This document shows positions 21,701 to 30,225 of a stretch of DNA of 64,000 bases, in pieces. Source of the DNA: Leishmania martiniquensis. Its lineage: Eukaryota; Euglenozoa; Kinetoplastea; Trypanosomatida; Trypanosomatidae. The translations under genes were made by a program, and so were the position numbers. The notes beneath the pieces are model-generated. The model was not told the DNA's origin, made no database searches, and saw nothing but the letters and a program-made list of their open reading frames with translations. Location: the NCBI RefSeq assembly GCF_017916325.1, contig NC_090137.1:1-64000 (forward strand). Reading direction: 5' to 3'. The first letter of the stretch is position 1, and each line of letters begins with the position of its first letter.

Positions 21701-22128
21701 AGTTCGCGCATGAGAGTTGCGTTCGAGGCAGTGGTAGGCGTCTGGCGCACAATGTCCGGCGCCATGGCAGCCAGCGCCTCGTCGGCATCGCCATCAATGT
21801 CTGTAGCACTAGAGGGAGAAGGTGGCTCGGCGGATTCAGCGCACGTGCTGGGCCTAGCACAAGGCTGGGGAGCCGATGCCCCTTTGTGCAGCGAGTTTCG
21901 CAATTGCCGAGAGGCAGTGACGAAGCTTTTCCATGCGGCTTCGCGTTCCTGCTGGGCTGCCTCCGCGGTAGAGGCTGTGCGATGAGGGACGGAGAGGCTC
22001 CCAAACGACGTTGCGCGGGCTTCAGCAGCAGATGCCGACGTCCCCCTCACACTCAGGCAGCGGCGCAAGTGAGCTGTGCGTTCCCACACACGCGTGCAAA
22101 CGCTCTCAAGCACGGCAGAGCGCTTCAT
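18799..22128 (-). CDS. Putative mitochondrial helical-repeat (PPR-like) protein
   Basis: This is a 1109-residue protein starting at ATG 22128. The frame is open for 159 codons more, but that extension begins at GTG and looks like untranslated sequence. The N-terminus (MKRSAVLESVCTRVWERTAH) is basic with no acidic cluster and could be an amphipathic mitochondrial targeting helix. The middle, about residues 500-660, has successive helix pairs of the type FNVILQLYLRLVEE, FCAILNALARVP and LASCLRVCGAAGVPNRAVTL, which recall the roughly 35-residue PPR/TPR-like pattern common in trypanosomatid mitochondrial RNA and ribosome proteins. The C-terminal end is Ser/Pro-rich. I cannot assign a specific protein or RNA target, and the repeat class needs a profile search. 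Confidence 0.78.
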   Translation of the reverse strand: MKRSAVLESVCTRVWERTAHLRRCLSVRGTSASAAEARATSFGSLSVPHRTASTAEAAQQEREAAWKSFVTASRQLRNSLHKGASAPQPCARPSTCAESAEPPSPSSATDIDGDADEALAAMAPDIVRQTPTTASNATLMRELGVLDRAECQTAVKRANVGGSPGASTDDSSAAVHYAASLVTSPWLLSVCRTGVHAQVSSCIILRHLWGAFEAARMPPEDLVSKAAEEPLRTPTMEWSASLPASVRLLLLSHELERVHRRRRYATGGLQGNFCIATEESLHDEGQTPAHALSKMWVQTVHESRAVVLSCCAPWLLHHSVPANTSTESCDTAPLLSRVFLSPLERYVLDAGMKLCAACQAEDVARALMAIFMRGVDSCISDLCGQSGNTAAFTEKGAFREWYTTEAATLYESAMAAAAAPRTHASLTTSCVYGTAIDGFPLAYSYLTHRGATLARLSAATGEEGHDREVSVATQLSPSSSISGNSWSTSLIQQPRCAMRLVRALALSVDANADHFNVILQLYLRLVEETEVGYNTDSAGETRLAFCAILNALARVPLESKTCMGVLEDVYRRTLLHTESGVPRHPDVLASCLRVCGAAGVPNRAVTLFNKLCEPSSRAIAVEERNVVAVLLSTPAAAALQRLLSFMHTKVPVTADAVHAAAARALMASTKPLCSDSSTVFAFFDLLEIQLAAEHNATHRTAALYADRTFFLRVLTLLAGVHERRYGDNTGCEALGTTAAAAVFRQWIASAAQHQPRNSSWASTLSPVTVGVLQELDLELRRAARVDSPIGVSSSSTAPVSSLVAAIEEVLEAASGSLPPSIRPISSVEEGALKSNCTLYTLPESLQWRQLQAEWQYEEQKRFLEGASRLLLAPDAGGSAAMACVRYQDWAVLHELQSKRARVTSQEHLADAWARAVLARRKHSKAAVSTLPSTSEGGATDRTSLCVLTPVAEVKWWLLQDSDCSHDIPLMLTVSLADRLGAMVPPAVGCPAHTWSTDPAAVHGSAQDRRTKVVSYWLQRWVDSVEDARVLPRHTLFRTTVRRLLQQLASAVLAVEDSGEAMEHAEGRDRPSESPSPSKTPAGPPPPSRIGRSSGVEAVLVRGPSLVYQT

Positions 22129-22742
22129 TACAACTATTTGTCTGTAACTCGGGTGATGACTTCGTCTATTTTTACCGCACTGTCGGCGGCTGGGATACGC
22201 CCTGTGAAAAGGGCAGAGAATGGTGCCGACAGTCGGCACAGTACCACAAGTCATCCATTCGGTGAGAAAAAAAAGAGAAGGGAGCGCGCCAAGAAAGAGT
22301 GGAAGGGGAATGCAGCGCGAGGAGCAGAGGAGGCGCAGAATAGCAGAAAGGGGTGGAGGGTGCCAGCACCTCGTTAGTGGGTGGAGAGAAACATGAGGAA
22401 GCACAGCCTCGAGATGAAACATACGTGAGAAGCCCCACAAGCCAAGCCTACTACGCGGGGGAGGTAAGGATAGCTGCACGCGGACCGAGGAAGCGGTGTC
22501 GTCACACCCAAGAGCTGCTCCATTCAGCCCCGCAAAGAGCACCAAGACCCACGCACCCACAAATATATTGCTCAGTATCGAGGAAAAAAAAGGTCGGGCA
22601 GCCACTAGCGACGACGGCTACCGCTCAGCCTGTCAGGCCTGAGGCCTCGGGCACATCAGTCACTTTCCCCTTTGGCTGTTCAGGCGCCTGTGAAGCTCAC
22701 TGACTTTCTCACACTTTGTGCTACTGTGAGCGAACAACTTCC

Positions 22743-23250
22743 CGCTCGCATGGCAGGGAACACCGCAGCGCGTGATATGCAGGACCAGTACACGACACTT
22801 TGTGTATGTGTCTGTGTGTGTGTGTGTGTGTAAGGGAGCAGCTCAGGCAGTCCCCCTTCCCTCTGCCACCACCTCCTTGCCAATGCCGAGGCGACCTCTG
22901 TGGGTGGCAGGGCCGAGTGCTGACGAGCGGGTGCGATCGGCAACCGCGGTAGCGTTAGCATCACCCGTATGATGGGCAGCGCGTCACCGGGACTCGAGCA
23001 CGCCTCGCCCGGCCCTGACAGCACAGCCGTGGGTGGGGTGCCTGAGACACTTCGAGGGACGTGCCGCGCGGCCACCTGCGAAGCGGCGGCAGAGGCCGTT
23101 CTCAGCTGACGGGGCCGGCGCCGCTGCCAGGCGTGTATGCCACTGCCTTGCACTACGCGATATGCGTGCGACAGGCCGGTGCGGGTGCGTAGCAGAGCTG
23201 AGTGCGGCATGACTAACCCCATCGCACATAGGCGGCACGTTCGCGAAGAA
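22743..23250 (+). repeat. Dispersed repeat copy B (508 bp)
   Basis: This full-length unit starts CGCTCGCATGGCAGG and ends GGCACGTTCGCGAAGAA. Its reverse complement is found at 27728-28235 with the same length and, by eye, no difference. It includes a (GT)n tract of 17 bases near 22814-22830. The size, GC-rich body, multiple copies and location in a probable 3' UTR fit a SIDER-type degenerate retroposon of Leishmania, but I could not recognise the 79-bp SIDER signature or an A-rich tail with certainty. It is non-coding: the frames through it are identical in all copies only because the DNA is. Confidence 0.92.
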
Positions 23251-23321
23251 CGATGCGTCGGCTTCCGATATCACGACGCTTCTCACGCAGGCACAGCGGC
23301 TCGGGCACAGACGAGTCGGCG

Positions 23322-24359
23322 CTACCCGCTTCTGTTCGCAGTCTCTGGTTGAGCCTCAATGCACGCGGCAGTGGAAATATATCGCGTCCCTTCTGCAGCT
23401 GATTGCGTGACATGGCACAGGGGAGTGCCGCATGCGCTACAGATGCCGAGGACGAGAGCTGGATCCGCTCGATGGTTCTCGTCACGCAGACATGCCTCTC
23501 TCCACGTTCTTGTCTCCTGCACGCTGACTGGACTCCCCCGCCGGCGCACGAGGTCTCCCTCGACAGCAAGCCCACGCTGAGCAACGCTAATGTGGGGCAC
23601 AGCGATGTCAAGTTCGCGTCGCTGCTTAGTGAGCCCGTCAGGTGTATCGTTGGCGGACTTGCTGAGTGATGCGTCACTGAGTCGCGCGACCAAAGACCTC
23701 TGCAGAACCGTCTTTAGCCGAAGGGCGGACGGAGTTGAGGGGGCCACGAACGTTGGCCATCCGCTCTCATGCCGGCCTACACGGCTTGTGTCTGCGAAGT
23801 GGCAGCTGCGAAAGACGATTGCGCAACAGAAACGGCACGTGTAAAGGCAATGGCCCGGCGCGCGCTCCGCCTCCCCCTTGACGCGGGCAAAGGGCGGATC
23901 CAGTGTGAAGTGCGTCGTTGACGGCGCACCAGCCAGAGTCGTGGCGGCCTTCGATAGCGGCAGGGACTCGCCTGTTGGTGCATGTTTCTCGTCGTGCGCA
24001 GCAGCGGACGGTGCGTGGCTACGTGCCAAGGTTGCGCGCACAGGGGGGCGCGGTGAATGCATGCTCCATAGGCCGCTGCTGCATATGGATGAATGCCGGG
24101 AGCGGCTGCGCCCAACTCGAGACACGGTGGCGATCGAGCGCCTTCCCCACGCTGCCTGCGGAGGCGGACCCTTGCGCATTGCTGCCCTCTCGTCAGTTGG
24201 CGCTTCGGCAGCTGCTGCGGTTGTGTGTGCGCCAACCGACGAGAGGGCAATGTTTCCTTGTTGCCTCGACTTTAGGGTCACCGGTGCTTCAATGGTGCGG
24301 GAAGAAGACGAGAAATAGAGCGGAAGCACAAACGGGGGCAGTTGATGGAGCACAAGCAT
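23322..24359 (-). other. Orphan 345-codon reading frame, coding status uncertain
   Basis: This long minus-strand frame adjoins repeat copy B. It contains paired cysteines and histidines (CLYTCRFCCAIVFRSCHF, then GRHESGW; and ICSACGTPLCHV) that might be remnants of zinc-binding segments. It overlaps + strand frames of 146 and 171 codons and spans the 24177-24252 hairpin, which speaks against normal coding constraint. It could be a decayed mobile-element gene, a lineage-specific gene or chance in GC-rich DNA. I do not call it a gene. Confidence 0.3.
24177..24252. repeat. Imperfect inverted repeat (23-bp stem, 25-base loop)
   Basis: The left arm 24177-24203 and right arm 24229-24252 are reverse complements (CATTGC, CCTCTCGTC, GTTGGCGC blocks) apart from one mismatch and a three-base TGC insertion in the left arm. 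The predicted stem is GC-rich. It lies inside the 3' region of the 356-residue gene and could fold in RNA from either strand. Confidence 0.85.
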
Positions 24360-25438
24360 TGTGCAAGAGCCTGAAGCTCAGAGGGGGAGGGGGTGACCAC
24401 CGCATGTCCGGCCCATTGGCTTTTTTTTTGTAATGTGGACACTGAGGTATGTGCGGTGCCCATCCGCACTGGAGAGAGTCGCGTCCCATAACAGGAGGAT
24501 ACACCACCGCAGGTGGCCCTCCGTAGGGGCGGCCGGCCTGGATGCCGGAGCGCTACGCAGGACGCTCCAGTGCTTCATCACGGTTTGGCAGCAAACTATG
24601 AGACGACAGATGGCTGCGAGGCGCGAAAGGCCCTCACTTCCGCTTCCTCCGTCTCTCTGAGTGGGTGAAGCTCACGAGCATTTTCGACACTATTACGCAA
24701 TGCTCACATCTCCTCGGAACACGGGCCGGTGTGTGTGTGTGTGAGGCACCGCTTGAAGAAGAGCAAAAAAAGGGGGTCCCAAACGCATCCTTCACACCAC
24801 AGCCGTCGCAGAAACGCTACCTGGGGATGTGCCCCCCGGCGTCCACATCCACCAAAGTTGCACATCGAGTACTCACTACTAGGACGAACAAAGAAAAAAA
24901 TAAACAGCCACCAAACGCCGCCATTTCTGATCCGCCGCTGCGAGCACAATCGGCTGCGTCCCCAGGCGTGTGCGTGTCGACGGCAACAGTGCGCGGCGAC
25001 ACGACGACAAGCCGCCACAAACGACACATAAGAATCGAAGGCAACCCAAAGGAAGGGAAATGCAGACGAGTCACCCGCCGCCGAATACATGCATCGAGCC
25101 GTGTATGGACAGGAGACGGGAAAAGGGGGGCACTCGCACAGTGCGCCGCACGCAGATTACCCATAAAAGCAGTGAATGGAAGCGCCGCCACGCTACGAAG
25201 AGCGCGGATTAGAGACGATTGAAAGCCGACGCGCGCAGCTTCACCACCTTCTGTTGGACGCTTTGATATCACTCTCAGCAAAGGGGTAGAAGAAGCAGAT
25301 GCGCCAGACATCTCGGCAATGCCATCGCTACTGGGGCGAGAAATCAGCGGCAGAGGCCCCCAACATGCAGGTCTGGAGACGCGAAAGCAAAACTGGCGCG
25401 ACAATCGCCCGCGCCTCTCTCTGCATCGGAGCAGCTGC

Positions 25439-26509
25439 CTAGCGTCTCCTTTTCTTCTTGCCACTATTTGCGCTGTGGGCGCTCGCCCCAGACCGCGACG
25501 CCGTTTGATGATTCCCCTTGCAGGCGTTGGCGAAAGGCGCCACCTCCGCCTCATCACCCGCACCGCCTCGCGGCAGACGCGATCCGCTGAGCTCCTTGCG
25601 GAGAACCTGTCCAAAGTTCGATTTAAAATAGTTGACAGCTTTGGCCGTACTTAGAGCGGACGTGTGTTTATTCCGCTGGCTATCACGGATGCGCACAAAG
25701 CATTTCGTCGGCACGACATCTCCTGACTTCGTCGTTGGCTCAGCGGTGGCAAAGTGGTAGGTGCTTTCGCGAGCCTGCAGTTGCTCCTTGAAGTAGTCCT
25801 CCGCTGTGCCAGAGGGCGTCACACTTGTTCGATAGCGGAAAAGAATGGCGGCCTCGCGTGTACAGATGTCCTCCCATTCGCTGCCGGTTAGCATGTACTG
25901 CACCTCGTTGTGCGTGGCGCCCGTGACAGCATTGTCTAAGCCGCTTCGACAGTGGTTCGCGACGAGTTGATGAAGATAAGCACCAGTCGCACGAGGGCTT
26001 AGCATTCGTGACGCCAGGGCATACTGCTCGGCAAGATAGGCGTCGCCCTCCTCCGTGGGCGTGCCATCCTGGTTGAGGAGCTCCGCCTCTTGCGCTTGCT
26101 GCCACGCACTCTGAATATAAGCCTCAGCCGCCTTCAGTGCCGCGGCACGCCGCCTTTCCGAGAGCAGGGCACGCTGATCAGCACGCCTGTCCACGCGTTT
26201 CGACTGCATCGCAGTAGGCACGGTCTTCGGTCCAAAGGCACCCTTGAGCAGAATCCAGATAGACCCGCCGTGGTGGCTGCGCCGCTGCGATCCCCGTCGT
26301 GTGTCGCTCCTCTCCTTCCTCGATGCCTTCCTGCTTGCACTTCCCCTTGCCGCGCTTGAAGCTGAGGCTGAGGAGGGAGCGGCAGCAGCCTCGCGTCCGT
26401 TCCGCTGCTCCTTATAGTTTGCCTTGAGTAGGTGGAACATTTTGCTCAGCTCTGACAAGAGCGCCTTCTCATCAGCGAACTTGCGCATCCCACCGGTTCT
26501 GGTGGGCAT
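25439..26509 (-). CDS. Hypothetical basic protein, 356 residues
   Basis: I do not recognise this protein. The start is the first in-frame ATG (26509); the open frame upstream contains no ATG. It begins MPTRTGGMRKFADEKALLSE, followed by a Ser/Ala/Arg-rich basic linker (about 50-95). Then comes a helical, Ala/Glu-rich part (RRRAAALKAAEAYIQSAWQQ), a globular-looking segment about 190-310 (EWEDICTREAAILFRYRTSV, TKCFVRIRDSQ), and a Lys/Arg C-terminus (GKKKRRR) that could be a nuclear signal. No membrane segment or enzyme motif is seen. It is the only gene enclosed by the inverted repeat pair B and C. Confidence 0.75.
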   Translation of the reverse strand: MPTRTGGMRKFADEKALLSELSKMFHLLKANYKEQRNGREAAAAPSSASASSAARGSASRKASRKERSDTRRGSQRRSHHGGSIWILLKGAFGPKTVPTAMQSKRVDRRADQRALLSERRRAAALKAAEAYIQSAWQQAQEAELLNQDGTPTEEGDAYLAEQYALASRMLSPRATGAYLHQLVANHCRSGLDNAVTGATHNEVQYMLTGSEWEDICTREAAILFRYRTSVTPSGTAEDYFKEQLQARESTYHFATAEPTTKSGDVVPTKCFVRIRDSQRNKHTSALSTAKAVNYFKSNFGQVLRKELSGSRLPRGGAGDEAEVAPFANACKGNHQTASRSGASAHSANSGKKKRRR

Positions 26510-27727
26510 CGCCGAACGCAATGAGGCAGAGTTGGCCGCAGCGAAGAAATCAAAAATGCAACGAATGGGCTGCGACCTCTGCGGTATTGGGGCGGGGCCT
26601 CGCGGATTCGGCTTCCTGCAACTCCGTATGCGCACGTCAGCGTACACAGCACAACAAGAAACGGGAAAAAGAGAGACAAAAACGAAGGTAAACTGAAACG
26701 CCAGCGACGGCTTCAGGCTGATACAAACAAAAAACAAAGCGAAAACGGTGGCAGTGTGACGGGAGGGTAGATAGAGAAAAGGGGGAGGAAAGACCTCAGC
26801 GAAGGCTCTTCGTCTGCGGTGTCTGAGAGCATCAGCCTCCTCCTCCTCCGCGCACAAATGTCCTTCGCAGCACACCAGATGGTAACGCTAACGAAGGGAC
26901 AAGCGAAGGTGCGCCATCATGCGATTCCAGTCTCCCACTAGGAGAGTCATACTGGAGAAGGGAGCGCTGGGTGGGCAAGAAAGAGAGAGACCCTGAAAGC
27001 CACCAAGGAGGAGCAACAGAAAAAGCACGCTGGCCACTCGGAACGACGGCACAGCACAGAAAATGTGAGCTTGTTTTTGAACACCAGGAGGGCAACATAG
27101 TGAGGACAAAGAGAGGGGAAGGGAGAGGCTCCGCGCACCTTTCCTTTCCCTGTCATCTGAGCTTCTCCCACCCTACTCCCTTGTTTTGCTTAGCATATTT
27201 TCGCTCTTCTTTGAGAGGGCGCTTACGCGCATGCTCAAGCGGTCACGGCCTCCCACACACACACACTCCGAGGAGGTACCGCGCGCACCGAAGCAAGTCA
27301 TCTCTTTAGTGCTGAGCACTCCTGTTTCGTTCCGCTCGTGTAGCACTCGCTTCTCCCTCTTCTTGTGAGACGGAGCGCGGCGAGTGAGAGCTCTAACGGG
27401 CAGCGCGAGAAGGAATGTGCAGATTAACTCGAAAACCAATAGCAATGCACATACGTAGTCAGGTGACACAAAAAGAGAAGAGATGGAGCTGTGTCTCTAG
27501 TCTGCTGCCACAGCGACAAGAGCAGCTCCACCGTCCCACACTCGTTGGGGAAGCACACGCGCAAGCACAAGAAAGCGGATTACGACGGTCCGAGCACTGA
27601 AAAGGGGGGCCCTTCACCAGGACGTGGGCAGCAAAGCCACAGCAGAGGGAATAGAGTTTTAAAAACAAAACTTGCGGTAAGCCGAAATCTCAAAAAAGGT
27701 GCATGTGACTTCCCCACATACACTTCT

Positions 27728-28235
27728 TTCTTCGCGAACGTGCCGCCTATGTGCGATGGGGTTAGTCATGCCGCACTCAGCTCTGCTACGCACCCGCACC
27801 GGCCTGTCGCACGCATATCGCGTAGTGCAAGGCAGTGGCATACACGCCTGGCAGCGGCGCCGGCCCCGTCAGCTGAGAACGGCCTCTGCCGCCGCTTCGC
27901 AGGTGGCCGCGCGGCACGTCCCTCGAAGTGTCTCAGGCACCCCACCCACGGCTGTGCTGTCAGGGCCGGGCGAGGCGTGCTCGAGTCCCGGTGACGCGCT
28001 GCCCATCATACGGGTGATGCTAACGCTACCGCGGTTGCCGATCGCACCCGCTCGTCAGCACTCGGCCCTGCCACCCACAGAGGTCGCCTCGGCATTGGCA
28101 AGGAGGTGGTGGCAGAGGGAAGGGGGACTGCCTGAGCTGCTCCCTTACACACACACACACACACAGACACATACACAAAGTGTCGTGTACTGGTCCTGCA
28201 TATCACGCGCTGCGGTGTTCCCTGCCATGCGAGCG
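27728..28235 (-). repeat. Dispersed repeat copy C (508 bp, inverted relative to B)
   Basis: This is the reverse complement of 22743-23250 over the full 508 bases, including an identical microsatellite length. It lies in the presumed 3' UTR of the CCCH gene. A six-base GTGACT at 27705-27710 and at 28235-28240 might be a target-site duplication, but it is short and not matched at copy B. Confidence 0.92.
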
Positions 28236-28408
28236 TGACTAAAGTATGGGCACAAGAAGAAAACGGGGGTAGGGGGAGGGGGGCAGAATGAATAGGAAAA
28301 AGTTAATGTCTGTGCGTGAGGTCGTACCATTCGGGCGAAGAAAAATGGCGAGAAGAAATGTGTCGCATTACAGCACGACTCTTGGCGATGCCCGCGTCCG
28401 CTGTGTAT

Positions 28409-28439
28409 GTGTGTGTGTGTGTGTGTGTGTTGTGTGTGT
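28409..28439. repeat. (GT)n microsatellite
   Basis: About 31 bases of GT/TG dinucleotide with one phase slip, in the presumed 3' UTR of the CCCH gene. Confidence 0.95.
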
Positions 28440-29805
28440 CTGTACCCTCTGAGACGGGGGGCTGATGCGACTCGCAGGCCGCAGGAAAGGGGGGAAAGGG
28501 AGCGTCCCTTCTCACCCACCCTTCATTACAATGTTAGAATATCGTATGTGTATGTTCAGTACAGTAGATGGCTATATAGTATCATAGACGTCGTCAGGTG
28601 GCCGAGCCCCCTCCCTCCATACACAAAAACACATGTACACACAATTATATACACATATGAATACATATAGGTGGAGGTGGTGCATGCCCAGAAAGTGTTT
28701 CGGCATCGCCGCCCCTCGCCCCTTTCCCTCTTCCTGCTGCTGTACGCCTGCGCAGGCGAAGCACAGGTGCGCGGACGTCGCGCCCGAGCAGAGAAAGGGA
28801 GGGGAGAGACGCGCCAGCGGAGTACATGTCGGGCATCAACGGAAGGGGAGTTGTGGAAACGGAAAGCGCTGCGGCTTGTATCGGAAAGGTAAGCGAAGAG
28901 GTCGAGATAGGAGTGCCACTCACCTCAAGGAGCATAAAGCAGAAGAGAGGGAGAGAGAGCAGCACACCGATGGAGACGAGAGGTATGGGAAGCGACTGGG
29001 ATGAAGGGACATGCACCAAAAGACACGCACGCACATGGGCAAAAAAAAACGAGGGAGGAGTCGGGGGAGGGGAGGGGAAGAAGCCGTGAAAGACTATGGG
29101 AGGGAACATGACACGAAAAGACGAGAGTTCAGAGGTTGACAGGAAACGGTGCTCGGCGCCACACGAGGAGGGGCAGAGCCGTCCCCGCACGCACACCCAC
29201 ACACAAAGAGTGAGGCAAATAGGGAGCCGGCTGAGGAAAGAAAAAGCAGTGGGCGCTGTCAATAAGCAGACGAGGAAAAGCGACGCAGAGACCAACGAAA
29301 ATGTTTGCTGCCAACTTTTTTGTGGCTCTTTTTTACTCCTCCATTTTGTTCGTCGACGTGTGTGCGTGTGTGTGTGTCTGAGAGTGTGAGAGGGAGACGA
29401 CAAAGCTGTGGCGTAAGCAGCTGCACAACTGCTGCAGGCTCAATGGCAACGGAGGAAATCTGCGGCACCAAAGCTACACCAAAAAGCTCGTTTGTGGAGA
29501 GGAGAGAGGAGCGTTAGCTGTAAAAGCGGCCAGAGACAGTGTGAGTTGATCGCCGGTAAGGAAACACAATGAAGGCTAAGGAAGAGGAAGAGGCTAAACA
29601 ATATCAGCACCAAAATTGAGCCCTCCAGTCGCACCACGCGCATTAGAGTCCCGCCACCGTCACCCAAAAGTAACAGACAAAAACTGAATGAGGGACTATT
29701 CGGGGTTACGCACGCTCTGTGAGCATCAACACGAACACGCTTGCGTGGGTACGGCAGAGAGAAAACGGAAGAGAGAGGGAAGAGGAGAGACACGGGGAGA
29801 GGAGT

Positions 29806-29819
29806 GGGGGGGGGGGGGG
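29806..29819. repeat. Poly-G run (14 G)
   Basis: An uninterrupted run of 14 G follows GGAGAGGAGT. Length is uncertain because homopolymers are error-prone in long reads. Confidence 0.9.
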
Positions 29820-29976
29820 TAATGGCTTCGCTGTGCACCGAAAAAGGGGGGAAGATGATGGCTCCTGCGAGCGGCTACCATGCCGAAGGAGGTCGCCTCT
29901 GATGAAGTGCGGGACGGGCATATTGCCACGCCACCAGGCTGTCGATTGCACCGCCGGAGAATTCAGAGGCTAAATG

Positions 29977-30007
<31 letters not shown>

Positions 30008-30013
30008 GTATAC
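29977..30013. repeat. (TA)n/(CATA)n microsatellite
   Basis: ACATACATACA leads into a TA dinucleotide run ending in GTATAC. It is an AT-rich island in otherwise GC-rich sequence, about 210 bases downstream of the CCCH stop codon. Confidence 0.95.
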
Positions 30014-30225
30014 GAAGCAGTGCACTCAACGATGGAAGCGATGGCGGGGAGAGGGGAGAGAGAGGGACTCACCCCTCAAACGAAAAAGGGGGCTAACGGT
30101 ATCAGCGGCCAAAGCAAGATGAGAAGCGCAAAGAGGGGCTCACTGACTTCACCACAGGGTGAAACCGTTGAGGCTCCTCGCGACCATCCGCGACGCCAGA
30201 TAAGAGCACCGCGTTCTTGGCAGTA

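Larger units (their letters stand above)
22129..25438. other. 3.3-kb intergenic region with repeat copy B, hairpin and orphan frame
   Basis: This lies between the helical-repeat gene and the 356-residue gene and should be mostly 3' UTR of the latter. It contains repeat copy B (22743-23250), a 345-codon minus-strand frame (23322-24359) of doubtful coding status, and a long imperfect inverted repeat (24177-24252). The rest shows nothing recognisable. Confidence 0.6.
26510..30225. other. 3.7-kb intergenic region with repeat copy C and microsatellites
   Basis: The left end is the 5' flank of the 356-residue gene; the rest is probably the 3' UTR of the CCCH gene. It includes repeat copy C, a (GT)n tract at 28409-28439, a run of 14 G at 29806-29819 and a (TA)n tract at 29977-30013. 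A 252-codon minus frame at 28645-29403 is low-complexity (His/Thr repeats, Phe/Leu/Ser/Pro) and I regard it as non-coding. Confidence 0.6.

Noticed and set aside
22680..23222. 180-codon frame matching one at 27699-28238
   Set aside because: The identity reflects the 508-bp repeat, not a conserved protein; start and composition are not gene-like.
27705..28240. GTGACT target-site duplication around copy C
   Set aside because: Only six bases, leaves 17 extra bases on one side, and no equivalent flanks copy B.
28645..29403. 252-codon minus-strand frame
   Set aside because: It is made of His/Thr repeats and pyrimidine-tract residues (Ser, Pro, Leu, Phe), as expected for UTR sequence.
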